Shown: positions 6,728 through 16,200 of the stretch, one piece after another
Layout: each line of letters begins with the position of its first letter
Position numbering within the stretch: position 1 is the first letter of the stretch
Assembly (NCBI GenBank): GCA_964394585.1
Contig: CAYMYI010000076.1
Span: 1-19,812, forward strand
Reading direction: 5' to 3'
DNA length: 19,812 nucleotides
Source: CAYUJH01 sp964394585
GTDB lineage: Bacteria; Bacteroidota; Bacteroidia; Cytophagales; Flammeovirgaceae
Made by a program: the position numbers and the translations under genes
The notes under the pieces: model-generated
The model's input: only the letters and a program-made list of their open reading frames with translations
Databases searched by the model: none
What the model was told of the DNA's origin: nothing

Positions 6728-8119
6728 ATGTCAAAGTTCGATTTAATTGTAATTGGGAGTGGTCCCGGAGGATATGTAGCCGCTATTCGCGCCGCGCAAC
6801 TCGGCATGAAGGTAGGCGTTGTAGAAAAAGAATCGCTTGGAGGTATCTGCCTAAATTGGGGGTGTATCCCAACAAAAGCCCTGCTAAAAAGCGCGCAAGT
6901 ATTTGAGTACATCAAACATGCAAACGATTATGGCATCGATGTTACCGATGCTTCCGTAAATTTTGGAAACATGATTACCCGAAGCCGCGATGTAGCCGGT
7001 GGTATGAGCAAGGGAATCGAATTCTTGTTCAAAAAGAACAAAGTAGAAAAACTAATGGGCTTCGGGAAACTCACGAAAGACAAAAAAGTAGAAGTAACCG
7101 CCGAAGATGGTTCGCAACAAACCTATGAAGCCAAGCACATCATAATTGCCACAGGAGGCCGTGCTCGCGAGTTACCCAATATCCCGATTGATAATGAAAA
7201 AGTAATTGGCTACCGCAAAGCGATGGTACTTGAAAACCAACCCAAAAGCATGGTAGTAATGGGTTCAGGCGCCATTGGAGTAGAGTTTGCCTACTTCTAC
7301 AATGCCATTGGAACCGAGGTAACTATTGTAGAATATATGGATAACATAGTTCCGAATGAAGATGATGACGTTTCAAAACAGTTGGCACGTACTTTTAAGA
7401 AAAACGGCATTAAAATAATGACCGGTGCTGCTGTAGAATCGGTAGATACTTCAGGGGAAGGATGTATCGTAAAAGTCAAAGATAAAAAAGGCGAGCATAC
7501 CCTAGAATGCGATGTGGTACTTTCTGCCGTAGGAGTTGCCACTAACTTAGAGGGCATCGGTCTGGAAGATGTCGGCGTAGCTACCGACAAAGGGAAAGTA
7601 CTCGTAGACGACTACTACGCCACGAACATTCCGGGGATTTATGCTATTGGCGATATTGTGCATGGGCCTGCACTAGCACACGTAGCTTCAGCCGAAGGCA
7701 TCATCTGCGTAGAAAAAATAGCAGGCTTACACCCAACCCCACTGAATTATAACAATATCCCTGGCTGTACATACTGCCAACCCGAAATTGCTTCGGTGGG
7801 CTATACCGAAAAAGCTGCCAAAGAAGCCGGCTACGAAATCAAAGTAGGTAAATTCCCCTACTCGGCATCGGGGAAAGCCAGTGCTGGCGGCGTGAAAGAT
7901 GGGTTCATCAAAGTGATTTTCGATGCAAAGTATGGAGAGTGGCTCGGCGCACACATGATTGGCGCCAACGTTACCGAAATGATAGCCGAAGTAGTAGTTG
8001 CCCGAAACTTGGAAACGACCGGTCATGAAATTGTGAAGTCGGTACACCCCCACCCTACCATGTCGGAAGCCATTATGGAAGCAGCGGCCGATGCATACGA
8101 CGAGGTAATCCATATTTAG
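6728..8119 (+). CDS. lpdA: dihydrolipoamide dehydrogenase (E3)
   Basis: A 463-residue flavoprotein disulfide reductase that reoxidises dihydrolipoamide with NAD+ as the E3 subunit of the pyruvate, 2-oxoglutarate and branched-chain dehydrogenase complexes and the glycine cleavage system. Visible marks are the FAD-binding GSGPGG at 10-15, the redox pair C41/C46 in GGICLNWGCIPTK, a second Rossmann motif (VMGSGAIGVEF) for NAD, the FAD-contacting AIGDIV segment, and the C-terminal HPHPTMSE, where H442 and E447 form the catalytic dyad. Length matches the family. I chose ATG 6728 (MSKFDLIVIGSG) because the 38 extra in-frame codons from 6614 have no family counterpart and overlie the promoter. No acyltransferase or E1 gene is adjacent, so it appears to be expressed alone. 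A strong terminator follows. Confidence 0.95.
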   Translation: MSKFDLIVIGSGPGGYVAAIRAAQLGMKVGVVEKESLGGICLNWGCIPTKALLKSAQVFEYIKHANDYGIDVTDASVNFGNMITRSRDVAGGMSKGIEFLFKKNKVEKLMGFGKLTKDKKVEVTAEDGSQQTYEAKHIIIATGGRARELPNIPIDNEKVIGYRKAMVLENQPKSMVVMGSGAIGVEFAYFYNAIGTEVTIVEYMDNIVPNEDDDVSKQLARTFKKNGIKIMTGAAVESVDTSGEGCIVKVKDKKGEHTLECDVVLSAVGVATNLEGIGLEDVGVATDKGKVLVDDYYATNIPGIYAIGDIVHGPALAHVASAEGIICVEKIAGLHPTPLNYNNIPGCTYCQPEIASVGYTEKAAKEAGYEIKVGKFPYSASGKASAGGVKDGFIKVIFDAKYGEWLGAHMIGANVTEMIAEVVVARNLETTGHEIVKSVHPHPTMSEAIMEAAADAYDEVIHI

Positions 8120-8140
8120 AACCAAACGCTATCCGAAGTA

Positions 8141-8180
8141 AATCCCTCAATAACAATGATTCTATTGAGGGATTTTTTTT
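8141..8180 (+). terminator. intrinsic terminator of the dihydrolipoamide dehydrogenase gene
   Basis: A perfect 12-base stem (8141-8152 with 8163-8174, AATCCCTCAATA and its complement) with a 10-base loop runs into a track of eight T (8173-8180). It starts 22 bases after the stop and separates this gene from groESL. The rest of the 305-base gap up to 8424 holds the putative sigma-54-like site and no gene. Confidence 0.92.
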
Positions 8181-8347
8181 GCCCTACCATTGGGAATAGC
8201 TACCTCGGCATTTTGACAGTTTGAAGCACCGCAACTTTGTCAGTATAAATAGTAAAGCCCAACTTACTTGATCATCTTATTGCAAAATAGAGAAGAAAAA
8301 AGGCGTTTAAGAGAGAGGAAAAGTGTAAAAATGACAGAGTAAAAGGG

Positions 8348-8364
8348 TTGGCACACGGTATGCA
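8348..8364 (+). promoter_or_regulatory. putative sigma-54 (-24/-12) promoter of groESL
   Basis: The sequence TTGGCACACGGTATGCA has the key GG and GC dinucleotides (8350-8351 and 8362-8363) separated by exactly ten bases. It matches the consensus TTGGCACG-N4-TTGCA at all but two positions: A for G after GGCAC, and A for T before TGC. Transcription would start about 12 bases after the GC, leaving a leader of roughly 50 bases before groES. I see no CIRCE inverted repeat and no TAnnTTTG box in the groES leader. Whether the genome encodes RpoN cannot be told from this window. Confidence 0.45.
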
Positions 8365-8424
8365 AGTGCGAAAGTTGGAATTGTTTTTCAAGTAGTAAAA
8401 AACAACTTAAAACTCTAGGTAAAA

Positions 8425-8703
8425 ATGTCAAATTTAAACATCCAACCATTGGCTGACAGGGTTCTGGTAGAACCGGCTGCGGCAGAAGAGAAAACAGCTT
8501 CTGGCATCATCATTCCTGATACTGCAAAAGAGAAGCCTCAAAAAGGACAGATTGTGGCTGTAGGTACTGGTAAAAAAGACGAACCTCTTACCGTAAAAGC
8601 AGGTGATACTGTATTGTATGGCAAGTACTCCGGTACTGAAATTACCATCGAAGGGAAAGATTATCTCATCATGAGAGAATCTGACATTTTTGCAATCATC
8701 TAA
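8425..8703 (+). CDS. groES: co-chaperonin GroES (Hsp10)
   Basis: A 92-residue cytoplasmic protein that forms the heptameric lid of the GroEL folding chamber. The sequence has the family's conserved start (NIQPLADRVLVEP), the mobile loop at about residues 18-33 containing TASGIIIPDTA, whose hydrophobic IIIP contacts GroEL, and the closing pattern GDTVLYGKYSGTEI and YLIMRESDIFAII. Length is within the normal range for bacterial GroES. It is the first gene of a two-gene operon with groEL 57 bases downstream and no terminator between. The ATG at 8425 is the only sensible start since the family's N-terminus begins there. Confidence 0.98.
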   Translation: MSNLNIQPLADRVLVEPAAAEEKTASGIIIPDTAKEKPQKGQIVAVGTGKKDEPLTVKAGDTVLYGKYSGTEITIEGKDYLIMRESDIFAII

Positions 8704-8760
8704 TTTCTATCCTTCTTTTTATTACTCTTCTTGTACATTTAATCCAAAAACGAATTAATT

Positions 8761-10401
8761 ATGGCTAAAAAACTTTTCTTTGATACTGAAGCACGCAACA
8801 AACTCAAAATTGGAGTTGACGTGCTAGCAGATGCGGTGAAAGTAACCTTAGGACCTAAAGGTCGCAACGTAATCCTAGACAAAAAATTCGGCGCACCCTC
8901 TGTAACAAAAGACGGTGTTTCTGTAGCAAAAGAAATTGAATTGAAAGAACCCATCGAAAATATGGGCGCTCAGCTTGTGAAAGAAGTTGCTTCTAAAACT
9001 GCCGACCAAGCCGGCGACGGTACTACAACTGCTACTGTACTTGCGCAGGCAATCTTCGGTGCAGGTATTAAAAACGTTGCTGCAGGTGCAAATCCAATGG
9101 ATTTAAAACGCGGTATCGATAAAGCCGTAACTGCTATTGTGAAGCAACTACGCGAAAACTCTCGCCCTGTAAACGACAACAAAGAAATTGCTCAGGTTGC
9201 TACTATTTCGGCTAATAACGACAACGAAATTGGTAACATGATTGCCGAAGCAATGGATAAAGTAGGCAAAGATGGAGTAATTACAGTAGAAGAAGCTAAA
9301 GGAACTGAAACTGAGGTGAAAACCGTAGAAGGGATGCAGTTCGACCGCGGATACCTTTCTCCATACTTTGTAACCAATACTGAAAAGATGGAAGCCGAGC
9401 TCGATACGCCTTACATCTTGATTTACGATAAGAAAATCTCGGCGATGAAAGAACTTCTTCCTGTATTGGAAGCAGTGGCACAAACCGGCAAACCTCTCTT
9501 AATTATTGCTGAAGATGTGGACGGCGAAGCATTAGCTACCTTGGTTGTAAACAAGATCCGTGGCTCATTGCGCATTGCAGCGGTAAAAGCCCCAGGTTTC
9601 GGCGACCGCCGCAAAGCTATGCTAGAAGATATCGCCATCCTTACAGGAGGTACTGTAATCTCTGAAGAAAGAGGCTACAAACTTGAAAACGCTACAATCG
9701 ACTACTTAGGTACTGCTGAAAAAATTATTATCGACAAAGATAATACGACCATTGTGAATGGTTCCGGCAACGCCGATGACATCCGCGCACGTGTGAACCA
9801 AATCAAACAGCAAATTGAAAATACTACTTCTGACTACGACAAAGAAAAACTACAAGAGCGTTTAGCTAAACTTTCGGGTGGCGTAGGCATCTTGTATATT
9901 GGTGCAGCTACTGAAGTAGAAATGAAAGAAAAGAAAGATCGGGTTGACGATGCCCTTCATGCGACACGTGCAGCAGTAGAAGAAGGTGTAGTAACCGGTG
10001 GTGGTATCGCTTTCATCAGAGCAATGAGCGCACTTGATAGCGTAGACACTGCGAACGACGATGAAGTAACCGGTGTAAACATCATCCGTACTGCATTGGA
10101 AGCTCCTTTGAGAACAATCGTAGCAAACGCCGGCCTTGAGCCTTCTGTAATTGTACAGAAAGTAAAAGAAGGCGAAGGCGACTTTGGTTACAATGCCCGT
10201 GTAGATGAGTTCCAAAACTTAGTAGAAAATGGTGTAATCGACCCAACTAAGGTAACGCGTTTAGCACTTGAAAACGCTGCTTCTATCGCCTCATTATTGC
10301 TTACTACCGAATGTGTAGTAGCTGACGAGCCTGAACCAGAAGGTGCAGCAGGTGGCGGTATGCCAGGCGGCATGGGTGGCGGTATGCCAGGTATGATGTA
10401 A
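8761..10401 (+). CDS. groEL: chaperonin GroEL (Hsp60)
   Basis: A 546-residue subunit of the double-ring ATP-dependent folding chamber. It starts with MAKKLFFDTEARNKLKIGVD and contains the nucleotide-binding LGPKGRNVIL (30-39) and GDGTTTATVLAQAI (85-98), the apical domain with its substrate-binding region, the GGVGILYIGAATEVEMKEKK segment, and the VVTGGGIAF nucleotide-pocket loop. The C-terminus is the usual glycine-methionine tail (GGGMPGGMGGGMPGMM). No interruption or missing motif is seen. Codon choice is more regular than in the neighbours, as expected for a highly expressed gene. It shares a transcript with groES and ends at a strong bidirectional hairpin. Confidence 0.99.
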   Translation: MAKKLFFDTEARNKLKIGVDVLADAVKVTLGPKGRNVILDKKFGAPSVTKDGVSVAKEIELKEPIENMGAQLVKEVASKTADQAGDGTTTATVLAQAIFGAGIKNVAAGANPMDLKRGIDKAVTAIVKQLRENSRPVNDNKEIAQVATISANNDNEIGNMIAEAMDKVGKDGVITVEEAKGTETEVKTVEGMQFDRGYLSPYFVTNTEKMEAELDTPYILIYDKKISAMKELLPVLEAVAQTGKPLLIIAEDVDGEALATLVVNKIRGSLRIAAVKAPGFGDRRKAMLEDIAILTGGTVISEERGYKLENATIDYLGTAEKIIIDKDNTTIVNGSGNADDIRARVNQIKQQIENTTSDYDKEKLQERLAKLSGGVGILYIGAATEVEMKEKKDRVDDALHATRAAVEEGVVTGGGIAFIRAMSALDSVDTANDDEVTGVNIIRTALEAPLRTIVANAGLEPSVIVQKVKEGEGDFGYNARVDEFQNLVENGVIDPTKVTRLALENAASIASLLLTTECVVADEPEPEGAAGGGMPGGMGGGMPGMM

Positions 10402-10423
10402 TCAATTCATGCATAGATTTAAT

Positions 10424-10455
10424 AAAAAAGCTGTCTGAAACGGACAGCTTTTTTT
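10424..10455. terminator. bidirectional terminator between groEL and the GH32 gene
   Basis: A 14-pair hairpin (10424-10437 with 10441-10454) with one G-T pair has a three-base A loop. The G-C core is GCTGTC/GACAGC. The plus strand ends in seven T (10449-10455). The minus strand ends in six T, copied from 10424-10429. It begins 22 bases after the groEL stop and 17 bases beyond the stop of the convergent GH32 gene, so it probably serves both. Confidence 0.9.
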
Positions 10456-10471
10456 ATGCTTTATAGTTAAC

Positions 10472-12013
10472 CTATTGCCAAATCGGAATCATATCGTGAT
10501 AAATGAACTGGGAAATTGTTCCTCCTCCTTCGTTTTTGAGCGTAAGGGTATGGTAGGGCTGCGTGGGGAATATCAACTCCGTCATTACGTAAGCTCCTTC
10601 ATTCAGAAATATTTCGATAGAAGAAGCATCTACAAAAACCTCAACTGTTTGAATATGCTCGGTTGCTGGTAGTGGCATTTCATGGGGGTTCCCAAATACT
10701 GCATTGAAGGCTGTATCGCCGGAAGAAGAGCGGTTAAACTGAACCCGGTGGTTAGCTAAATCAATCATTAGCGTAACCGATTCCTCTTCGTTACTGAGTT
10801 GCCAGGTAAATAGAGCCGTATCGGCAAGATGGAGTGAAAACTTTTGGTGGTGGTAGGGGGCTAAACTGCCTAGTTTAAATGTGGAATCTAAAGAAATTTC
10901 TGGTAAAGCGCGTGCTCCATCCATCAGGCTGGTGAGCTCATTCACTGGTTGTTGTAGCAGTCGGTAATCGTTGCGCAAGGCGAGGGTACGAGGGAGCGTC
11001 ATAGCACTTCGCCAATCATAGGTAGGCACTTGGTTGGCATATTCCCAGTTCGACATCCATCCTATAAAAAGTCGTCTGCCATCTTCTTTCGGAATATCTG
11101 CCCATGTAACTCCAGCGTAGTTATCGGCACCGTAATCGAGCCATCGGGTGAGTGTATCGGCTGGGATAAACGTTTTGCCATCAAAATCTCCTATAAAATA
11201 TTGAGTTGCTGACCCGCCTTGCGGGCCTCCAGGGTTAATGCTGAGCAACATCACCCATTTTTCTGTTTCGGTATCTCCTACAACCAGCGGAAACAAATCG
11301 GGGCATTCCCAAACGCCTCCATGTGCGCCTTGGGTTTTGCCAAATTCGCTTTCATACGTCCAATCTTTCAGGTTAGGAGAGGTGTAAAGCCGTACATGAT
11401 CTTTCACCGCCAAAACCATTACCCATTGCTGGTTGGGTGGGTACCAAAACACCTTCGGATCGCGGAAATCTTGAATTCCCGGATTACCCAAAACAGGATT
11501 TTTGGCATATTTCGCCCAGGTCATTCCACCATCAGTGCTATATGCCAACCCTTGCGTCTGGTAGTCTACAGCCCCTGCTTTTTCTTTTTCTTGGTGATGA
11601 TACGTAAAAATAGCCACCAGCGGAGGGTTCTCTTCTGTACCAAACCCAGAGGTATTGTTCCAATCTACTACGGCACTGCCGGAGAAAATCATTCCGTGTT
11701 CGTCGGGGTATAAGGCAATGGGTCGGTTTTCCCAACGTACCAAATCGCTACTGACTGCATGTCCCCAATGCATGGGACCCCATACGTTGCTATCGGGGTG
11801 ATGCTGGTAAAATAAATGGTAAACGCCCTGGTAATACACCATCCCGTTTGGGTCGTTCATCCATTGCTGAGGTGGCGAGAAGTGAAATTTCGGCCGGTAA
11901 GGCTGTGAATAATTGGCTTTCATAGATTTTGAAATGTTATCCTTTTGGCTAAAAGAGCAACTTTGCCCCAAGCTTAAAAGCAAAATGATGTAAAAAATTG
12001 ATACACGAGGCAT
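10472..12013 (-). CDS. exported GH32 fructan hydrolase (levanase/inulinase-like)
   Basis: A 513-residue glycoside hydrolase family 32 enzyme, which cleaves beta-fructosides such as levan, inulin or sucrose. The five-bladed propeller motifs are intact: nucleophile D54 in WMNDPNG (51-57), HLFYQHHP (66-73), SGSAV (111-115), the transition-state stabiliser D185 in FRDPK (183-187), the acid/base E236 in ECPDLFP, and GWMSNW (319-324). A C-terminal beta-sandwich with VEVFVDASSIEIFLNEG follows. The N-terminus has a hydrophobic segment (about 6-16) and a cysteine at C19 (LGQSC) that could be a non-canonical lipobox; simple secretion is the alternative. Exo or endo action and linkage preference cannot be assigned. 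No SusC/SusD, transporter or fructokinase gene is adjacent, so this is not a standard utilisation locus. It is convergent with groEL and divergent from the DUF4249 gene. Confidence 0.95.
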   Translation of the reverse strand: MPRVSIFYIILLLSLGQSCSFSQKDNISKSMKANYSQPYRPKFHFSPPQQWMNDPNGMVYYQGVYHLFYQHHPDSNVWGPMHWGHAVSSDLVRWENRPIALYPDEHGMIFSGSAVVDWNNTSGFGTEENPPLVAIFTYHHQEKEKAGAVDYQTQGLAYSTDGGMTWAKYAKNPVLGNPGIQDFRDPKVFWYPPNQQWVMVLAVKDHVRLYTSPNLKDWTYESEFGKTQGAHGGVWECPDLFPLVVGDTETEKWVMLLSINPGGPQGGSATQYFIGDFDGKTFIPADTLTRWLDYGADNYAGVTWADIPKEDGRRLFIGWMSNWEYANQVPTYDWRSAMTLPRTLALRNDYRLLQQPVNELTSLMDGARALPEISLDSTFKLGSLAPYHHQKFSLHLADTALFTWQLSNEEESVTLMIDLANHRVQFNRSSSGDTAFNAVFGNPHEMPLPATEHIQTVEVFVDASSIEIFLNEGAYVMTELIFPTQPYHTLTLKNEGGGTISQFIYHDMIPIWQ

Positions 12014-12048
12014 ATATTCAAAGTAATTATAAAGAAAGAATTGACCCT

Positions 12049-12056
12049 CAAATATA
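12049..12056 (-). promoter_or_regulatory. candidate -7 box for the GH32 gene
   Basis: Read on the minus strand this is TATATTTG, an exact TAnnTTTG match placed 36 bases before the ATG, giving a leader of roughly 30 bases. I do not see a clear TTTG-like -33 box at the proper distance, so the call is tentative. Confidence 0.35.
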
Positions 12057-12078
12057 GACCAAGATTATATGATAGGAG

Positions 12079-12086
12079 TATTTTTG
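12079..12086 (+). promoter_or_regulatory. candidate -7 box for the DUF4249 gene
   Basis: TATTTTTG matches TAnnTTTG exactly and is identical to the -7 box ahead of the dihydrolipoamide dehydrogenase gene. It lies about 150 bases before the ATG at 12238, giving a long leader, and no TTG is seen about 19 bases upstream. It may equally be a chance match in AT-rich DNA. Confidence 0.28.
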
Positions 12087-12237
12087 GTTTGATTACCCTA
12101 TCTACACAAAACGTCATTGGTGCAATTCGCTTTTGTACATCTCGTAGGCAACGATTACCTAACTGACAGTTTCGCAACTTTTTGTAGGTAATATTCATTT
12201 AGTAAAAGATAGATATTTGTCGCACATCTTTTAAACT

Positions 12238-13077
12238 ATGAAAATTCGTAGCTCACTTCATGTAATTTTCTATAACAGTGTTTTGTGTTTATTGAGTGTA
12301 GGCATGGGGGGCTGCGAGGAAGTTGTTACCGACTTTATCACGGTGAGTACGCCTGCTGTACCAGTCGCCGATGCCTGGGTTACCAATCAGTTGGGCGAAA
12401 CCTATGTGAAACTGAGCTACTCCGATGATTTTGGAAATACGAACCAGATTCCACCAATTACCAATGCTATTATTACATTGGTAGACGAAAATGGGGGGTT
12501 CAATCGGTTTGAAGCGGCTACCCCAGGGCATTACCGACCCATTAACTCCCAATTTGCGGCACAACCTAACCAAGATTACACGCTATCGGTCCGAATAGAC
12601 AATGAGGTGTGGCAAGCCACCGCCTCTATGCCAACTCCTCCCACCATAACATCTATCCGCCTTATCGAACGGCGCGATTTGCCTAGTTTTGAAGATGGTT
12701 TTTACATCGAAATTTCTCTTTTCGATGCCCCCACAACTCGGAACTTTTACTTATGGCAGCTGTGGGAAGGCGAACAACGGCTGTTCCCCCAGCAAATATT
12801 TTTAAGCGACGACCGAGGGCTAAACGGGCAAACGCTCATTTTTGCATTTCCCGAACCTATTGAGTTTCCCGAAGCACCTTTGAAAGTGCGTTCCTATGCA
12901 ATCTCAGAAGATGCCTACGAATATTACCGAGGTATACAGCAACTCATTAGTAATAATGGGCTATCGCGTACAATTCCGGAAAATCCTCCTAGCAATTTTC
13001 CAAATGGGCTTTTAGGCTTTTTTACGCTTACAGCCTTTACAGAGACAACCCTAACCCCTACTCCTCAGAGCGATTAA
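12238..13077 (+). CDS. DUF4249-family lipoprotein
   Basis: A 279-residue predicted lipoprotein. The signal region (MKIRSS, then hydrophobic residues about 8-22) ends at C26 in GMGGCEE, with two acidic residues after the cysteine. The body is beta-rich, with the pattern of DUF4249 proteins of Bacteroidota: an early AWVTNQLGETYVKLSYSDD strand region, an ATPGHYRP segment, YTLSVRIDNEVWQATASMPTPP, and a C-terminal NFPNGLLGFF, where the family has a conserved glycine-rich turn. DUF4249 genes usually follow a TonB-dependent receptor gene. Here none is present, and the upstream neighbour is a divergent GH32 gene. At 279 residues it is somewhat shorter than many family members. It may share a transcript with the giant surface protein 161 bases downstream, since no terminator is visible between them. 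Function is unknown; an outer-membrane or surface location is inferred. Confidence 0.8.
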   Translation: MKIRSSLHVIFYNSVLCLLSVGMGGCEEVVTDFITVSTPAVPVADAWVTNQLGETYVKLSYSDDFGNTNQIPPITNAIITLVDENGGFNRFEAATPGHYRPINSQFAAQPNQDYTLSVRIDNEVWQATASMPTPPTITSIRLIERRDLPSFEDGFYIEISLFDAPTTRNFYLWQLWEGEQRLFPQQIFLSDDRGLNGQTLIFAFPEPIEFPEAPLKVRSYAISEDAYEYYRGIQQLISNNGLSRTIPENPPSNFPNGLLGFFTLTAFTETTLTPTPQSD

Positions 13078-13238
13078 CCCAACAAAAGGAAGGAAGACAG
13101 AAGCAATTTTTGAATCGTATTGGCAGAACGCTTTGCCAAACAGATGTGAAAAAGCCGTTTCACACGCAGCATTCTTATTATACAGTGCGTAACTTGATAG
13201 GGTTATCAGTTTTCAACCAAACTAGCATTACTAGCGGC

Positions 13239-16200
13239 ATGTATCGTACATATTATTACTACACCCTTCTGATTCTTGTTTTAGTAGCTTGGAGCCATAC
13301 AACCAAAGCACAATTTGCCAAACCCTACGAGTTTGTAGAAAACCAACAGCAATGGCAGCCTGACGTTCGGTTTCGTGCTAAATTACCCGGTGGGTTCTTG
13401 CACCTACACCCCCACCAACTCACCTATACGTTTTATGATGCCCACGCCGTGGAAGAAATGCATCACGCCCATCACCAAGAAGGCGCCGCTCATCAACGCG
13501 TGGCTTCGGCACTGCCAACTGTACCTACTTCGCATAAAAAAATTAAGGCACATGGCATCCAAGTGGCTTTTTTAGGAGCAAACCCCGGCGTTAAGCTCAT
13601 CGGGAATAGCATAAAATCGGTTCGCCAAAACTACTTTTTGGGCAATGACCCCGCACGCTGGAGCAGCAACCTTGCCGTATACGAAGGAGCTACTTACCAA
13701 AACGTATATCCTAAGACCGATTTACACTTTATACAACAAAACGGACAACTGAAATACGAATTTGTGTTGGCAGTAGGCGCAGATCCTTCGGCAATTCGAC
13801 TACAATACGAAGGCGCCGAAAGTATGTATTTGCACGAGGGGAATCTGCATGTGGAAACTACTCTAAATACCCTTATCGAGCAACGTCCGTTTTCTTACCA
13901 ACTGATTGAGGGCGATACGGTAGTGGTTCCATCGCATTTTCAACTTCGGGGCAATACGGTATCCTTCGAGTTTCCTGAGGGCTATCACAAAGCGTACCCG
14001 TTAGTAATCGATCCTATCTTAATTTTTGCACGCTATTCTGGTTCTTTTAGTGATAACTGGGGCAACTCTGCTACGTACGACGCCGCCGGCAATAGCTACG
14101 TCTCGGGGATTACCTTCGGTGCCGATTTCCCTGTAACCGGGGGAGCATTCGATGTTTCCTATGCTGGGCAGGTAGATGTGGTCATTATGAAATACGATTC
14201 GCTCGGTACTAATGTGCAATATGCCACCTTTTTAGGCGGTTTAGAAGAAGAATTACCCGCCAGTATGATTGTGAACAGCCGCAACGAATTGGTAGTGATG
14301 GGCATCACCGGCTCCAGCAATTTCCCGATACCTCTCAACGGTTTTGATAGAGTCTTTGGGGGCGGAAGGCTCATGTACCCCTTCCCTACTCCCGATGGTT
14401 CGGGCGGAGTTACTGCTGGTTCGCCTCAATTTGTGAATGGAACAGATATCTTTATTTCTATTTTCAACGAAAATGGAAGTGCCCTTGTAGGGGGTACCTA
14501 CTTAGGTGGCTCAGAAAATGATGGAGTTACAGGCGGGCGGGCGGAACCTACTTTCGAAATTTCGCCTCTGATGCGCAATTATGGCGATTCGTTCCGAGGT
14601 GAAATTGTGCTCGATGCACAAGATAATATTTACGTTGCCTCAGCTACCGAATCGGCAGACTTCCCTATATCGGGTAATGCCTACGACACTTCGCTAGGAG
14701 GCTTACGCGATGCACTAGTCGTAAAACTGAACCCCAATGCCTCTAGCTTATTGTGGGCAACTTATTTAGGAGGTAGCGAACGAGACGCCGCCTACGGAAT
14801 CCGCGTAAATACCTTGAATGAAGTCTATGTTACCGGGGGTACAGCCAGCACCGATTTCCCCACTTCGGTTGGCGCGCTCAACCTTACCTATCAAGGTGGT
14901 TCTACCGATGGATTCATAAGCCGCCTTTCCAGCGATGGTACGGCGTTGCGGAGTTCCACTTTTTTAGGTACTACCCGCTACGACCAAGGGTACCTACTCG
15001 ACCTCGACGACCAAGGCAATGTTGCTGTTTTTGGGCAAACGTTAGGCTCGTACTTGGTAACTCCCAATGTATTTTCAGTTGCAAACTCATCGCAGTTTAT
15101 CCATAAGTTAGATAGCGAACTTCGCACTACAATTTTCTCTACGCGTATCGGCAATGGAGTCAACGAAATCAACTTAGTACCTACAGCTTTCACCATCACT
15201 AATTGCAATACAATCTATTTTGCAGGCTGGGGTGGTGGTAGTGCAGGTAATGGAGGGTTCAACACAATTGGAGGCAGCGTATCGGGGATGCCTACCACGC
15301 CCAATGCCTTGCAACGGTTTACGGATGGCGCCGATTTTTATTTAGGGATTCTTTCTGCTAATGGTTCTACGTTAGAATACGGCTCTTTTATAGGAGCTTT
15401 TGGCGCGAGAGGCGATCATGTGGATGGTGGAACGAGCCGATTTGACCCTAAAGGCGTGGTTTACCAAGCGGTGTGCTCTTGCCAACCAGATGTGTTCGAA
15501 TTTCCTTCTACGGTAAATGTCAACAATAGCTCCAACTGCAACATGTTAGTTTTTAAAATGGATTTGAGTACGCTCAATGCTGATTTTGAGCCTTCGGTTA
15601 GCGAAGGGTGTGTACCGCTAGATGTTACCTTTCGCAACCAAAGCGAAGGGGGGCTTACTTTCACGTGGGATACCGGTGATGGAACCACCCTTTCAGGAGC
15701 TGAAAACCCACAACATACCTACACCGAAGCAGGAGAATACGTGGTAACCCTCACCATTTCCGACCCAAACTCTTGCCAAAAATTCGATGTACATACAGAT
15801 ACGATTCAGGTATTCCCCCGAGAATTTTCCATTACGCCCGATACAACTATCTGCCGAGGCGATAGCCTACAGCTCTCTGTTTCAGGAGGGGTCAGTTACC
15901 GCTGGCGCGAAGGGCGCATTCCCGATGCTGCAAACCCCACTCCAATAGTAGCTCCACAAGAAAATACCACATACAGCGTAATTGCCATCAACGAATTTGG
16001 CTGCCGCGATACGCTCTCAGTAACCGTGGAAATTCGTGAACCGGTGAACGTAGATTTTGAAGCAAACTTTGTAGACCGCTGTGCTGAACCAGGGCGTATT
16101 CAGCTTGTTAATCGCTCCACTGGCATTGAAACGTTTCGGTGGGATGTGGCCGGCATCGGTTCGTTCGAAAACCAAGATACCGTTGAAGTAAATTTTACCG

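Noticed and set aside
8213..8241. Imperfect inverted repeat (TGACAGTTTG and CAACTTTGTCA) upstream of groES
   Set aside because: It needs bulges on both arms and does not match CIRCE or another operator I know; it could be chance.
9862..10215. 117-codon minus-strand frame opposite groEL
   Set aside because: Antisense shadow of a highly conserved gene with no own features.
11219..11713. 164-codon plus-strand frame opposite the GH32 gene
   Set aside because: Although long, it lies wholly within the antisense of an intact GH32 gene with all catalytic motifs and has no recognisable features.
13110..13238. N-terminal extension of the giant surface protein from a TTG codon
   Set aside because: The extension would place 43 polar residues before a clear signal peptide beginning at 13239, which would block normal export.
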